A stretch of 47,335 bases of DNA from Hymenobacter citatus (GTDB lineage Bacteria; Bacteroidota; Bacteroidia; Cytophagales; Hymenobacteraceae), in contig NZ_JACSCY010000024.1 in NCBI RefSeq assembly GCF_014333615.1, forward strand, positions 1 to 47,335, in the 5' to 3' direction. The notes beneath the pieces were generated by a model. That model was not told the DNA's origin and searched no databases. It worked only from the letters and a program-made list of their open reading frames with translations. The position numbers and the translations under genes were made by a program. Below, piece by piece: positions 7,683-15,137 of the stretch (the first letter of the stretch is position 1; every line of letters starts with the position of its first letter).

Positions 7683-7710
7683 GGTTAACGTTTGTACCAA
7701 ACTTTTAACC
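7683..7710. promoter_or_regulatory. imperfect palindrome, operator-like
   Basis: GGTTAACGTTTG, the centre TAC, and CAAACTTTTAACC form an imperfect 28-bp palindrome whose inner arms GTTTG/CAAAC and outer arms GGTTA/TAACC match. It lies between the first inverted repeat and the far intergenic region, so it may serve the WYL regulator or an unseen transcript. Confidence 0.3.
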
Positions 7711-7880
7711 AAGGCCACCCCTCTCCTGCTCGCAAGACGTTGCTACTACCACGCACCGTGTACACCACTAAACCCGCCTCGTCAACCAGTACACAGCCCG
7801 CGACTTTATGCCCTTACAGTTCATGTCCTGGAATGAAGTGCTTTCAACGCGCTAGTATTTGCGGCTACAAGGTGTTGGTA

Positions 7881-7946
7881 TACCATTAGGGAGACCACGC
7901 TTTTCTCCACCTGGTGACTGGCTCCCGCAGAGGGGAAACGTACACG
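7881..7946 (+). repeat. dispersed repeat, copy A
   Basis: Shares CATTAGGGAGACCACGC, TTTTCTCCACCTGGTGACTG and GCTCCCGCAGAGGGGAAAC with copies B (11283-11361) and C (12508-12584). The repeat folds into two hairpins: one from the TAGGGAGA and TCTCCACC halves, and one from the GCTCCCG and CGGGA-type halves, weakened here. The remainder of the gap 7711-8041 shows nothing else I can support. Confidence 0.55.
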
Positions 7947-8041
7947 CTGAATTACCAACCAACTAGCGGTAGCATAGTAGCGTTATCTCATTTCCCGCTG
8001 TTAAAGAACCAACAGGGATATCCGTAGACTTGCCTGATGCT

Positions 8042-8485
8042 TCAAGCAGTCACGCCCGTCGAGAGTTTATCCAATAGTCCATTGAGTACTCGGGCTTCCT
8101 CGACAGTAATGCTCTTGAGGAGGTCGTCCAGGGACGCCATTCTAGTATCAATCTCGCTGAGCACGGCCAAGCCCTGAGCGGAAATCACCACATCAACCAG
8201 GCGCTTGTCGGCGGTGCTTGGGGTTTTAGTTACCAAGGCTTTGGTTGCCAGCCGGTCCACCAGACGCGAGGTGTCACTCATCTTGGAGTCTATCATGCGC
8301 TCCCGGATTTCCTGCGTGCTGATAGCGTAACCATGCTGCCCGCGCAGGATGCGCAGGATGTTGAACTGGGGCTGGGTGATGCCAAAAGGCTCCAGCAAGG
8401 TATTTATTTCAAAGCGCAGCCAGCCCGAGACGCGCAGTAGGTTGGTTCGCAAGTGGTGCCAGTCGTTGAGGTAGGGTCCGTTCAT
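8042..8485 (-). CDS. MarR-family transcriptional regulator
   Basis: Regulator of 147 residues from the ATG at 8485 (MNGPYLNDWHHLRTNLLRVSGWLR). The winged helix fold is seen in FGITQPQFNILRILRGQHG, the recognition region TQEIRERMIDSKMSDTSRLVDRLATKALV, and the wing TPSTADKRLVDVVISAQG with the D-K-R of the family. MarR proteins are dimeric repressors of stress, efflux and detoxification genes and often sense oxidants or phenolic ligands. A near match to the -7 consensus (CAAATTTG) lies 7 bp before the ATG on this strand. The AhpD-like gene on the same strand upstream has a palindrome over its promoter and is a likely target. The frame is open further upstream but without conserved sequence. Confidence 0.9.
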   Translation of the reverse strand: MNGPYLNDWHHLRTNLLRVSGWLRFEINTLLEPFGITQPQFNILRILRGQHGYAISTQEIRERMIDSKMSDTSRLVDRLATKALVTKTPSTADKRLVDVVISAQGLAVLSEIDTRMASLDDLLKSITVEEARVLNGLLDKLSTGVTA

Positions 8486-8592
8486 GGGTGCAAATTTGGT
8501 TTTTTTAGCCAGCAGCTGCACCGCGGGCGGGCCGCAGCAAACCCAAACGGCCAGCATTATGCAAGTGCTCCCTTCTGCGGGCGGCTCGTTGG

Positions 8593-8737
8593 CTACTTCT
8601 TGCCGGCGGGGGCAGCTTCCTTGGCTTTGGGTTCGGCAGCCGTTTAGCTTCGGATCGGCTTCGGTCTGCTGGCGCAGGTCCACGGTCTGCGTTTTGGTCA
8701 GCCCGTGCATTAGGCCCAGCTGCGTGTGGGCCGACAC
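8593..8737 (-). pseudogene. remnant of a small exported protein gene
   Basis: Reading the minus strand, one frame gives LGLMHGLTKTQTVDLRQQ, which looks like the helical repeat of a Spy/CpxP or DUF4890-type periplasmic protein. A shift near 8640 is then needed to reach the tail AEPKAKEAAPAGKK and its stop at 8593-8595. No start or signal peptide remains. Identification is tentative. Confidence 0.25.
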
Positions 8738-8840
8738 GCAAATGAAAGAAGCGGACTATTGCTGTTGCAAACACTTATTTCGGCCTAACGCTGCAGCGAG
8801 GCGGGGCACCTGGCTGCAGCGTTGCGGTGTTGGCGGCAAA

Positions 8841-9392
8841 CTAAGCTGGCAGGGCTTCTAGCTTCTGAGCGGCGGGGAAATCGACCGGAATGCGGGTGAT
8901 GTTGTGCAGGTAGTTGGCGAAGGTTTTATCAGCCACCAGGGCTACTAGGTCCACCAGACCTTTTTCGTCGTAGCCTAGGGCGAAGAAGTCTTCGAGCAAC
9001 TGGGCCTCGGGGCGGCCGTGATTTTTAGTGATGCTAGCAGCGAGGCGAGTGATGGTGCTCAGGCGAGTATCGGCGTGACTACCGGCGCGCAACTGCACGG
9101 TGTCGTCCTCCGAAAAGCCGTTCATTTTGCCGATGGCAGTGTGCGCGGCCTGGCAGTAGGAGCAGCCGTTAACTTCCGAAACGGCCAGGAACACGGCTTC
9201 GCGCTCTTTGGCTGTGAAGCTGCCTTTGGCCTGCGCGTTCTGGAAAGCCAGGTACGAAGTCAGCGCATTCTCGGAGTAACCGATGGTGGCGTAAAGGTTA
9301 GGCACCATGCCGAAAGCGCTCTGCATGTGGTCGAATACCCCTTGTACGGTGGGGGTTACTTGCTCGCGGGTTGGGACTTGGAAGGTACGCAT
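8841..9392 (-). CDS. AhpD-like carboxymuconolactone decarboxylase family peroxidase
   Basis: Protein of 183 residues with the AhpD core EVNGCSYCQAAHTAIGK: a redox-active C-x-x-C pair followed by the histidine, preceded by a helix containing AKEREAVFLAVSEVNG. Members reduce peroxides or act as thiol-disulfide partners and are often controlled by oxidant sensors. The second half (LEDFFALGYDEKGLVDLVALVADKTFANYLHNI) matches the subfamily of about 180 residues annotated as peroxidase-related. Upstream on this strand is an exact TAnnTTTG promoter with a palindrome overlapping its -33 area, and the MarR gene lies 355 bp downstream, so repression by MarR under oxidative stress is plausible. Confidence 0.9.
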   Translation of the reverse strand: MRTFQVPTREQVTPTVQGVFDHMQSAFGMVPNLYATIGYSENALTSYLAFQNAQAKGSFTAKEREAVFLAVSEVNGCSYCQAAHTAIGKMNGFSEDDTVQLRAGSHADTRLSTITRLAASITKNHGRPEAQLLEDFFALGYDEKGLVDLVALVADKTFANYLHNITRIPVDFPAAQKLEALPA

Positions 9393-9430
9393 GAGGGTGA
9401 GGGGTGAGGTAATTGATGAATGTGATGATG

Positions 9431-9476
9431 CAAAGATAGCGTACTCAATGTTATAAACTTCAATGTTGTAAACATT
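9431..9476 (-). promoter_or_regulatory. promoter and operator of the AhpD-like gene
   Basis: On the minus strand TATCTTTG (9431-9438) matches the Bacteroidota -7 consensus exactly. About 22 bp upstream lies ATTG, inside a pair of 15-bp-spaced direct repeats CAATGTTATAAAC (9446-9458) and CAATGTTGTAAAC (9461-9473). The second is also a perfect palindrome, AATGTT-GTA-AACATT (9462-9476). A dimeric MarR bound here would block the promoter. Confidence 0.55.
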
Positions 9477-9592
9477 ATTTTGAAAGGGGTGAAATACTTC
9501 TCCTTCTGCTCAACCTATCACTGGTAGAATTTCTTTATGCGTAGACCCAAAGCCGCCTAGTTCTGAGGGGTAACCCGACCGACTCTGCCCTG

Positions 9593-10147
9593 GTGCAGAA
9601 AAAGCGCCGACTCGAAGCCCAAGGCTTCTCCGTCACCATCGAAGAAGCCAAGCCTACGGACAATCCCTTACTTACCATCGGCGATCAGGTCTTCCGGCAG
9701 CGCCACAAAGGCCAGCGTCTGCCAGCGTTTGCCCTACGAGACGTCACGGGCCAGTGGGTGCGCTCCCAGGACCTAGTCGGCAAGCGCGTGCATCTGAACT
9801 TCTGGAGCACGACCTGCGCCCCCTGCATGCAGGAATTTACGGACCTGAACGCCTTACAACAGAAGTACCAAACCCAGGGCTGGGTATTTCTGGCGTTTGC
9901 TCCCGAGCAGGAAAAGCTCGTCAAACGCGTGCTCGCGCAGCATCCGCTGGGTTATACCGTTATGGCGGGCGCGAAGGACTACTACCAACAGTTGGGGATT
10001 GATGGCTACCCGAAAAACTTCTTTGTAGACTGGGACGGTACTATTGTGGAAGTGACCGATGGCACCGTGTCGATTCGCGATGCGACGGGCAAGCTGACGC
10101 CGGATAATGTTCGCTTTTATGATCGAATCATGGCCGCAATGCAGTAA
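9593..10147 (+). CDS. TlpA/ResA-like thioredoxin-fold protein, N-terminus uncertain
   Basis: The main part is a thioredoxin domain of the TlpA/ResA type: LPAFALRDVTGQWVRSQDLVGKRVHLNFWSTTCAPC, with the redox motif C-A-P-C after W-S-T-T, then the cis-proline in DGYPKNFFVDWDG. These act in disulfide exchange, usually in the periplasm. No signal peptide is present and no ATG is in frame: the start used here is GTG 9593, while the frame stays open back to a TAG at 9542-9544 and the extra residues (RLVLRGNPTDSAL) look like coding sequence that belongs to the protein. The gene may have lost its 5' end, or it starts at a non-ATG codon. Confidence 0.75.
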   Translation: MQKKRRLEAQGFSVTIEEAKPTDNPLLTIGDQVFRQRHKGQRLPAFALRDVTGQWVRSQDLVGKRVHLNFWSTTCAPCMQEFTDLNALQQKYQTQGWVFLAFAPEQEKLVKRVLAQHPLGYTVMAGAKDYYQQLGIDGYPKNFFVDWDGTIVEVTDGTVSIRDATGKLTPDNVRFYDRIMAAMQ

Positions 10148-10182
10148 AGATGCGAGGTGTTGATAGTTGCTTTATAGAATGA

Positions 10183-10208
10183 GCAAGCCCCTCACATGAG
10201 GGACTTGC
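10183..10208. terminator. hairpin terminator-like
   Basis: GCAAGCCCCTC, loop ACAT, GAGGGACTTGC: an 11-bp stem with one mismatch, 36 bp after the thioredoxin-like gene. It is related in sequence to the strong hairpin at 13784-13823. Confidence 0.55.
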
Positions 10209-10285
10209 TGTGTTAAGCATGCCTAGAAGTAAAGAGATTCTGCCTACTATTAAGCTGTACTTACTGCTTTCAATGGCCTTTTAAG

Positions 10286-10807
10286 ATGCTTTTCACGCTT
10301 CGCCCCTGGACCCTAGCCGACCTGCCTCACCTGGTGCACCATGCCAATGACTGGGAAGTAGCCCGCTACCTGATTGACGCCTTCCCGCACCCCTACACCG
10401 AAGCGGACGGGCAGGCTTACCTGGCGTTTGCCACCAGTCCGGAGATGTCCCGCTGCATTTTCGCCATTGAGGTGGCAGGCCAAGCAGTGGGCAGCATTGC
10501 CTTGCACCCCCAAGCCGATATTCACCGCCGAAATGCCGAGCTGGGGTATTGGTTGGCGCGGCCCTTCTGGGGACAGGGCATCAGCACCCAGGCCGTCCGG
10601 CAAATGGTAGACTACGGCTTCGAAACCTTTGCCCTCACGCGCATCTTCGCGCGGCCTTTCGGCACCAACCACGCCTCGCACCGCGTGCTGGAGAAAGCCG
10701 GCTTTACGTTGGAAGCTCGATTCCCGCATACCTTATGCAAGAACGGCAAAGTACTGGACGAATGGGTGTATGGGGTACGGCGTACCGGGCATTCGGTACC
10801 GGCTTAG
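10286..10807 (+). CDS. GNAT-family N-acetyltransferase (RimJ/RimL type)
   Basis: Protein of 173 residues. It starts with the RimJ/RimL-type LRPWTLADLPHLVHHANDWEVARYL. The acetyl-CoA-binding motif A is LGYWLARPFWGQGISTQAV (the Q/R-x-x-G-x-G/A loop as WGQGIS), followed by TRIFARPFGTNHASHRVLEKAGF, the conserved N-x-x-S-x-x-x-L-E-K-x-G-F ending. Acceptors in this subgroup range from ribosomal proteins to small amines; the true substrate here cannot be read. It is monocistronic by spacing. Confidence 0.9.
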   Translation: MLFTLRPWTLADLPHLVHHANDWEVARYLIDAFPHPYTEADGQAYLAFATSPEMSRCIFAIEVAGQAVGSIALHPQADIHRRNAELGYWLARPFWGQGISTQAVRQMVDYGFETFALTRIFARPFGTNHASHRVLEKAGFTLEARFPHTLCKNGKVLDEWVYGVRRTGHSVPA

Positions 10808-10914
10808 GCGTTTAGTCAGGCACCATCATGGTATCTGCCTTCGGCAGGAATTCGACAGCGTATTTTAATAGAAGTCTCTTGCAACTACAGCCCGTATAAT
10901 AAGCTCCTGGCTAT

Positions 10915-11172
10915 ATGAAAAAGACGCTACTCTTGCTCTCGGCTACGGCCCTGCTTTCCTCGGCCACCTGCAGCCAAACGGATACGGATCCAGAACCCGC
11001 TGTGCAGCCTGCAGCTTGTTCCCTCGCACCAGAGGCCGGTATATGCAATGCCGCCTTCATACGCTACTACTTCGATCCGCGAGACAAGAAGTGTAAGCCT
11101 TTCACCTGGGGCGGCTGTGGAGAGGTGCCTTTCAATACGCTGAAAGAGTGCCAAGACTGCGGGTGCAAGTAG
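10915..11172 (+). CDS. exported Kunitz (BPTI)-type protease inhibitor-like protein
   Basis: Protein of 85 residues: a signal peptide (MKKTLLLLSATALLSSATC, possibly a lipoprotein with Cys19), a short acidic linker, then one Kunitz domain. Cysteines 35, 44, 60 and 68 have the same spacings as C5, C14, C30 and C38 of BPTI, and GICNAAFIRYYFD aligns with the reactive loop and first strand. The residue after C44, the P1 position, is Asn45 rather than Lys or Arg. The CxxxxF step before C79 is two residues shorter than in BPTI, and the end has an extra cysteine (79, 82, 84). A role in blocking an external serine protease is inferred; the Asn at P1 and the altered last loop make trypsin inhibition doubtful. 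Confidence 0.85.
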   Translation: MKKTLLLLSATALLSSATCSQTDTDPEPAVQPAACSLAPEAGICNAAFIRYYFDPRDKKCKPFTWGGCGEVPFNTLKECQDCGCK

Positions 11173-11282
11173 TACGGCGGGCAACGTGCCTGTTCTACGA
11201 TCCGGATTGGGCACCCGACTACTCTCCGACTCCACTCATAGATCCACACAATCCAAGCGGTTGCTGTAGACGCTTCCCACCG

Positions 11283-11361
11283 GGAAACACCACTCATCAG
11301 ATAGGGAGAATACGTTTTTTCTCTATTCGTGACTGGATTCCATAGACGGCGGGAAGTGCAC
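11283..11361 (+). repeat. dispersed repeat, copy B
   Basis: Begins GAAACACCACTCATCAGAT, continues AGGGAGAATACG, TTTTTTCTCTATTCGTGAC and AGACGGCGGGAAGTGCAC. It is the same order of blocks as copy C at 12508-12584 and copy A at 7881-7946, in the same orientation. It lies in the gap between the Kunitz gene and DUF4239. Confidence 0.6.
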
Positions 11362-11448
11362 CCGTACGGTAAAGCCGGTGGCTTAGTCCACAGTGGCCTG
11401 CGGCGGCGCCGACGGGGTGGGCACCATCACTTTGTCGACCACCCCTAC

Positions 11449-12261
11449 TTAGGCGTCGGGCGTTACGCTCACGTCGCCTAAGTAGGGGTGGTTGAGGGCC
11501 ACAATTAGGAAAACCATCAGCCCCACCATCATGGCCACCAAGCCCGTGAGCAAGGCGTGCAGGCGGTAGCTGACGACTACAAAGCCAAAAGAAAAGCCAA
11601 TGGTAATCAAGCCCCCCAACAGGACGGCGGCCCACAGCACGCCCGGCACGCCGTTGCTCAGGCTTTCGATGCGCTGCCGCCGCAGCTCCACTAAGTGGTT
11701 GAACGCGTCGATAGCGGCGCTGTGCAGCACTTGTTCAGTAAGAGAATAGATCTGGGTGTGGAGCAAGCGCTGTTGAAAATCAGTGAATACCAGCCGCTCG
11801 GTATCATTGGCCATACCCCGCCGCTGCGCCGGCCACGATTGCTGCACGATGAACGTGGTGTAGCCGCGCAGCTCCCGCTGCAAGGGTCGACCTACACTGT
11901 CGGGGTAGCCGCTCAGGTCACGGTAGAGCACGGCCAGGGTAGCGGCTTCCTGCGAGGCAATGCCGGCCGCGGTGGAGTAGTTTTGCCAGGTAGCTACCGT
12001 GAGTAAACCCAGCGTGAGGCCGTAGAGCACCGTGACGCCCGAGAAAAACCAGCCCACGGTTCCGTTGTCGATAAGCGTCGTTAGTCGGCTGCGATGCAGG
12101 CGGCGGTGCGTCAGGCGCAACCCCAACAGAGACAACCCCACGGCTAGGCCCATGATGAGCACAGCCAGCAGCCAGGAGGGCATTTCGTACAGCCAAATCA
12201 TATAGCGCAAGGTTGAGTCCACGGAGTACAGCGCGGCCTCCCAGGTAGAGCCAAGTTCCAT
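11449..12261 (-). CDS. DUF4239 (bestrophin-like) membrane protein
   Basis: Protein of 270 residues with the DUF4239 layout: two N-terminal transmembrane helices (WLLAVLIMGLAVGLSLLG and FFSGVTVLYGLTLGLL), a large soluble region that begins VATWQNYSTAAGIASQEAATLAVLYRDL and continues through LQRELRGYTTFIVQQSWP, then two C-terminal helices (VLWAAVLLGGLITIGF and LTGLVAMMVGLMVFLIVAL). The segment after helix 2, with E-A-x-x-L-x-x-L-Y-R-D, is the family signature. Some relatives are described as bestrophin-like, which suggests ion transport, but no function is established. It is transcribed alone, convergent with the Kunitz gene. Confidence 0.8.
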   Translation of the reverse strand: MELGSTWEAALYSVDSTLRYMIWLYEMPSWLLAVLIMGLAVGLSLLGLRLTHRRLHRSRLTTLIDNGTVGWFFSGVTVLYGLTLGLLTVATWQNYSTAAGIASQEAATLAVLYRDLSGYPDSVGRPLQRELRGYTTFIVQQSWPAQRRGMANDTERLVFTDFQQRLLHTQIYSLTEQVLHSAAIDAFNHLVELRRQRIESLSNGVPGVLWAAVLLGGLITIGFSFGFVVVSYRLHALLTGLVAMMVGLMVFLIVALNHPYLGDVSVTPDA

Positions 12262-12507
12262 GGTAGGAAAGAGTAGAGCCCACCCGAGTATCGCTCCGGG
12301 CCGGTTAGCGCTATTCTACTGTAGGTTGAACCGTTTGGTTGTGCGCTACCAATTTACCAAGGACACAATATCTTGGCGGTGATTTCTTCACCCAGTACTA
12401 CACTATTGCAGCTGACAACTGGCTATGTCCGCACGATTCATACGCGAAGGCAACTAGCCTGCTCCAGTGCCTGCCATATCCATCCACTACTTGAATATGT
12501 CTCTTGT

Positions 12508-12584
12508 GGAAGTAAACCACCCATTAGGTAGGGAGAACACGCTTTTCTCTACCTTGTGCCCAGCTCCCGAAGACGGGAAGCGCG
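12508..12584 (+). repeat. dispersed repeat, copy C
   Basis: The cleanest copy: GAAGTAAACCACCCATTAGG, TAGGGAGAACACGC, TTTTCTCTACCTTGTGCCC, AGCTCCCGAAGACGGGAAGC. Two hairpins can form: AGGTAGGGAGAA with TTCTCTACCT, and GCTCCCG with CGGGAAGC around AAGA. It sits directly before the Crp-type regulator start at 12592, so it may lie in its leader. The rest of the gap 12262-12507 shows nothing I can support. Confidence 0.65.
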
Positions 12585-12591
12585 CAGGGCT

Positions 12592-13173
12592 ATGTCACAT
12601 CCCTTACGAGAACACCTGGAGCAAGTAGTCCCGCTCACAGACGAAGAGTTTGCGCTGGTGCTTTCCCAGTTCAGTTGTCGCCGCTTTCGCAAGCACCAGT
12701 TTCTACTTCGAGAAGGGGAACGCGCGCCGCATATCTACTTCGTGGTGCAGGGCCTGCTCAAACTCGTGCACACCGACCCGGCCGGCCGCGCGCACATTGT
12801 TTCGTTTGCCCTGGAAGACTGGTGGGAAGGCGACTTTGCGGCCTATCTAACGCAAACCCCGGCCACACTGTCCCTGCAATGCGTGGAGGCTACAACGGTT
12901 TGGTGTCTACCGCTGGCCGGCTACCAGCAGCTCTGCGCCCGCCTACCCTCAATCACCTATTTTTTCATGGTCAAGTTTGCCCGCGGCGGCCTGGCGGCCC
13001 AGCAGCGCATTCTCTCGCTGCTTGCCCTGCCGGCCAAGGAGCGGTATGAGCGGCTGCTGCACCAGTATCCCACCTTACCCCAGCGGGTTTCCAAAACGCA
13101 GTTGGCCGCCTACCTGGGCGTCTCGCGCGAAACCTTGAGCCGGCTGGCCGAGCAACGTCACCCCCGAAAATAG
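12592..13173 (+). CDS. Crp/Fnr-family transcriptional regulator
   Basis: Regulator of 193 residues from the ATG at 12592; an upstream in-frame start would fall inside the repeat and is rejected. The cyclic-nucleotide-binding jelly roll is seen in RRFRKHQFLLREGERAPHIYFVVQGLLKLV, then EDWWEGDFAAYLTQTP, a helix, and the C-terminal helix-turn-helix VSKTQLAAYLGVSRETLSRL. The cAMP-contacting Arg-Ser of true Crp is not evident, so the ligand is unknown; this fits the large Bacteroidota group that controls nearby stress genes. The RidA gene follows after 68 bp on the same strand and is a likely target. Confidence 0.9.
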   Translation: MSHPLREHLEQVVPLTDEEFALVLSQFSCRRFRKHQFLLREGERAPHIYFVVQGLLKLVHTDPAGRAHIVSFALEDWWEGDFAAYLTQTPATLSLQCVEATTVWCLPLAGYQQLCARLPSITYFFMVKFARGGLAAQQRILSLLALPAKERYERLLHQYPTLPQRVSKTQLAAYLGVSRETLSRLAEQRHPRK

Positions 13174-13241
13174 TGCGGTAGGTCACAGGTGGTGCGTAAA
13201 AATCGGGGGGACCTTTGCCCCATACTTTCACGCCTTCACCA

Positions 13242-13643
13242 ATGGAAAAGCGAATAATCAATCCCTGGCAGTGGCAGCAGCAGAGCGCCTATCATCAGGC
13301 CATCGAAGTACGGCAACCGTCCGCCACCCTCTACTGCGCCGGTCAGGCCGCCATCGATGCCGACGGCGTCCCCAGCACGGGCGATATGCGGGCTCAGTTA
13401 CAACAAGTACTGAGCAACGTGGAACAGGTCGTCACCGCTGCCGGTTACCAGTGCCGCGACATCGTACAGCTGCGCGTCTACACCACGGATACGGCGGCGC
13501 TGTTTGGCCCGGCAGGCTGCTTCGACGTGTTCACCGAGTGGGTCAGCCGCCACGCCATTCAGGCGGCGGCCACTATGGTAGAAGTTACTTTTCTAGCGTA
13601 TGAAGGGCTAAAAGTAGAGGTGGAAGCCATTGCGGTGCGCTAA
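13242..13643 (+). CDS. RidA-family protein
   Basis: Protein of 133 residues from the ATG at 13242. It has the RidA/YjgF plan: ATLYCAGQAAIDADGVPSTGDMRAQLQQVLSNVEQVVTAAG, then the strand with the key arginine IVQLRVYTTD, and the end TMVEVTFLAYEGLKVEVEAIAV with the conserved glutamate. RidA proteins hydrolyse reactive enamine and imine intermediates of amino-acid breakdown and form trimers. The length is slightly above the usual 125-130 residues. GACCTTTG, close to the TAnnTTTG promoter motif, lies about 30 bp upstream. Crp-type regulators of this group often sit next to a RidA-like gene. Confidence 0.88.
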   Translation: MEKRIINPWQWQQQSAYHQAIEVRQPSATLYCAGQAAIDADGVPSTGDMRAQLQQVLSNVEQVVTAAGYQCRDIVQLRVYTTDTAALFGPAGCFDVFTEWVSRHAIQAAATMVEVTFLAYEGLKVEVEAIAVR

Positions 13644-13783
13644 TCAGCCGGCCTGTCAACTCCGCACATTGAAGCAAGTGGCCGCTCGGTTCAAGCGGAC
13701 GAAACCGAAGAAGGTCCGGCCATGACTTGACACCCTGGCAGCACTTTCCTTATTGCGATCAACAGATAACGGCTACGCCTCCT

Positions 13784-13823
13784 AAACAGAAAAAGCCCCT
13801 CATACGAGGGGCTTTTTCTGTTT
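13784..13823. terminator. strong bidirectional terminator
   Basis: Perfect 18-bp stem (A-tract, then AAGCCCCTC, loop ATAC, GAGGGGCTT, then T-tract) between the convergent RidA and esterase genes. The flanking A and T runs allow termination in both directions. Related weaker forms are at 10183-10208 and 16314-16337. Confidence 0.9.
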
Positions 13824-13883
13824 AATGGATGGTGTCCAGTAGCGGAACTTACATGGGCTGCATAAGCTACCCTAACGCACGCT

Positions 13884-15017
13884 TTACTGAAACGCGGCCC
13901 GCAACTGCGAAGCGGCGAGTTCCTGTGCCTGTTGTGCCTTGGGTACGACGGCATAGGTACCAAAAAACTCGTGCGTCGTGCCGGGGTAAAGCATGTAAGT
14001 CGTATTCACATTGGCCGCCGTGAGCTTGTCGGCGAGTTGCTTGCCCTCGGTTTGCAGTGGGTCGATCTCAGCCGCGATGATGGTCGCCGGTGGCATGCCC
14101 TGCAGATTCGCCACGTCGGTCAATGAAATCAGGCGGTTGTCGCCATCAGCTGGTGAGTTGAAGTAGTTGGTGGTGAAATACACAATGTTGGGCCGGTTCA
14201 GCGGCACGGCATCGGCGTACTGGTTGTAGGAGGCGGTCGTCAGGTCGTTGTTGGCCACCGGGTACACCAGCAGCTGGTGCACAGGCAGGGCTAGGTTGCG
14301 CTCCTTGGCCAGCAGGCACACGGCCGCGGCCATGTTGCCGCCGGCACTTTCGCCGGCGACGGCTACTTTAGCTGCGTTGCCGCCAATGCTGGCGGCGTTG
14401 TCTTTCACCCACTTATAGGCAGCATAAGCATCCTCGTGCGCAGCCGGGAATTTGGCTTCCGGCGACAAACGGTAATCCACCGATACCACAATAGCGTTGG
14501 TATTGGCGGCCAGGGCCTTCGCTGACGGCTCATACACGTCCAGCGATCCGATCACCCAGCCCCCGCCGTGGTAGTACATAATGACGGGTAGCGTACCGGT
14601 GGCGCCCGCTGGTTTATAGATGCGCACCAGCACACCATCCGGAGCCGAGCCCGTGGTGTACGCAGCCGGGAGGACTTTTTGCATAACCGTCACGTTGGGG
14701 GGCGTGGGCGACTGGTCGTTTTTCTTGAGCAAATCGTTCACGGCGTTGGTGACGCTAGGGGCCATGCGGGCCTGTCGGGGCGAGAGAGTCGGCAGCGGGG
14801 GCGTGCCGTAGCTGATAAACTGCTCGATCACAGCCAGCATCTGTGGGTCGATGGTCGGCGCGTAGGCCGGAGCGGAGCCCTGGGGTTGAATCAGGTCATC
14901 GGGGCTGACGTCGTTGTCGTCGTTGCAGGCCGTCAGTGAGAGTGCGGCGACGGCCAGCAGCAAGGCGGGGCGTGCAAGCCACCGCAGGGTAGGAGAGGAA
15001 GGAAGTACAGAGAGCAT
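13884..15017 (-). CDS. alpha/beta hydrolase lipoprotein, hormone-sensitive-lipase family esterase
   Basis: Protein of 377 residues. The signal ends in a lipobox (LSLTAC, Cys31) followed by an acidic stretch, so it is probably an outer-membrane or surface lipoprotein. The catalytic domain has the oxyanion motif H-G-G-G at 150-153, VDYRLSPEAKFPAAHED, the nucleophile elbow G-E-S-A-G-G (Ser224), the acid in AEIDPLQTEG, and the histidine in GTTHEFFG, all hallmarks of the HSL (family IV) esterases. These cleave short-chain esters; the natural substrate is not predictable. It is divergent from the catalase-like gene. Confidence 0.92.
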   Translation of the reverse strand: MLSVLPSSPTLRWLARPALLLAVAALSLTACNDDNDVSPDDLIQPQGSAPAYAPTIDPQMLAVIEQFISYGTPPLPTLSPRQARMAPSVTNAVNDLLKKNDQSPTPPNVTVMQKVLPAAYTTGSAPDGVLVRIYKPAGATGTLPVIMYYHGGGWVIGSLDVYEPSAKALAANTNAIVVSVDYRLSPEAKFPAAHEDAYAAYKWVKDNAASIGGNAAKVAVAGESAGGNMAAAVCLLAKERNLALPVHQLLVYPVANNDLTTASYNQYADAVPLNRPNIVYFTTNYFNSPADGDNRLISLTDVANLQGMPPATIIAAEIDPLQTEGKQLADKLTAANVNTTYMLYPGTTHEFFGTYAVVPKAQQAQELAASQLRAAFQ

Positions 15018-15137
15018 ATGAGGAGAGAAAAGTAGTAGGGGGTAAACGAGAAAACCTATGGGGAGTTGTCTGCTGACTCACCCCTACCATTGTCGTATGC
15101 TGTACTTATTTGCAGAGCCAATCGAAACCAGCACCCC

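Noticed and set aside
7692..7889. Plus-strand frame of 65 codons in the WYL-marR gap
   Set aside because: It ends inside the dispersed repeat and has no coding character.
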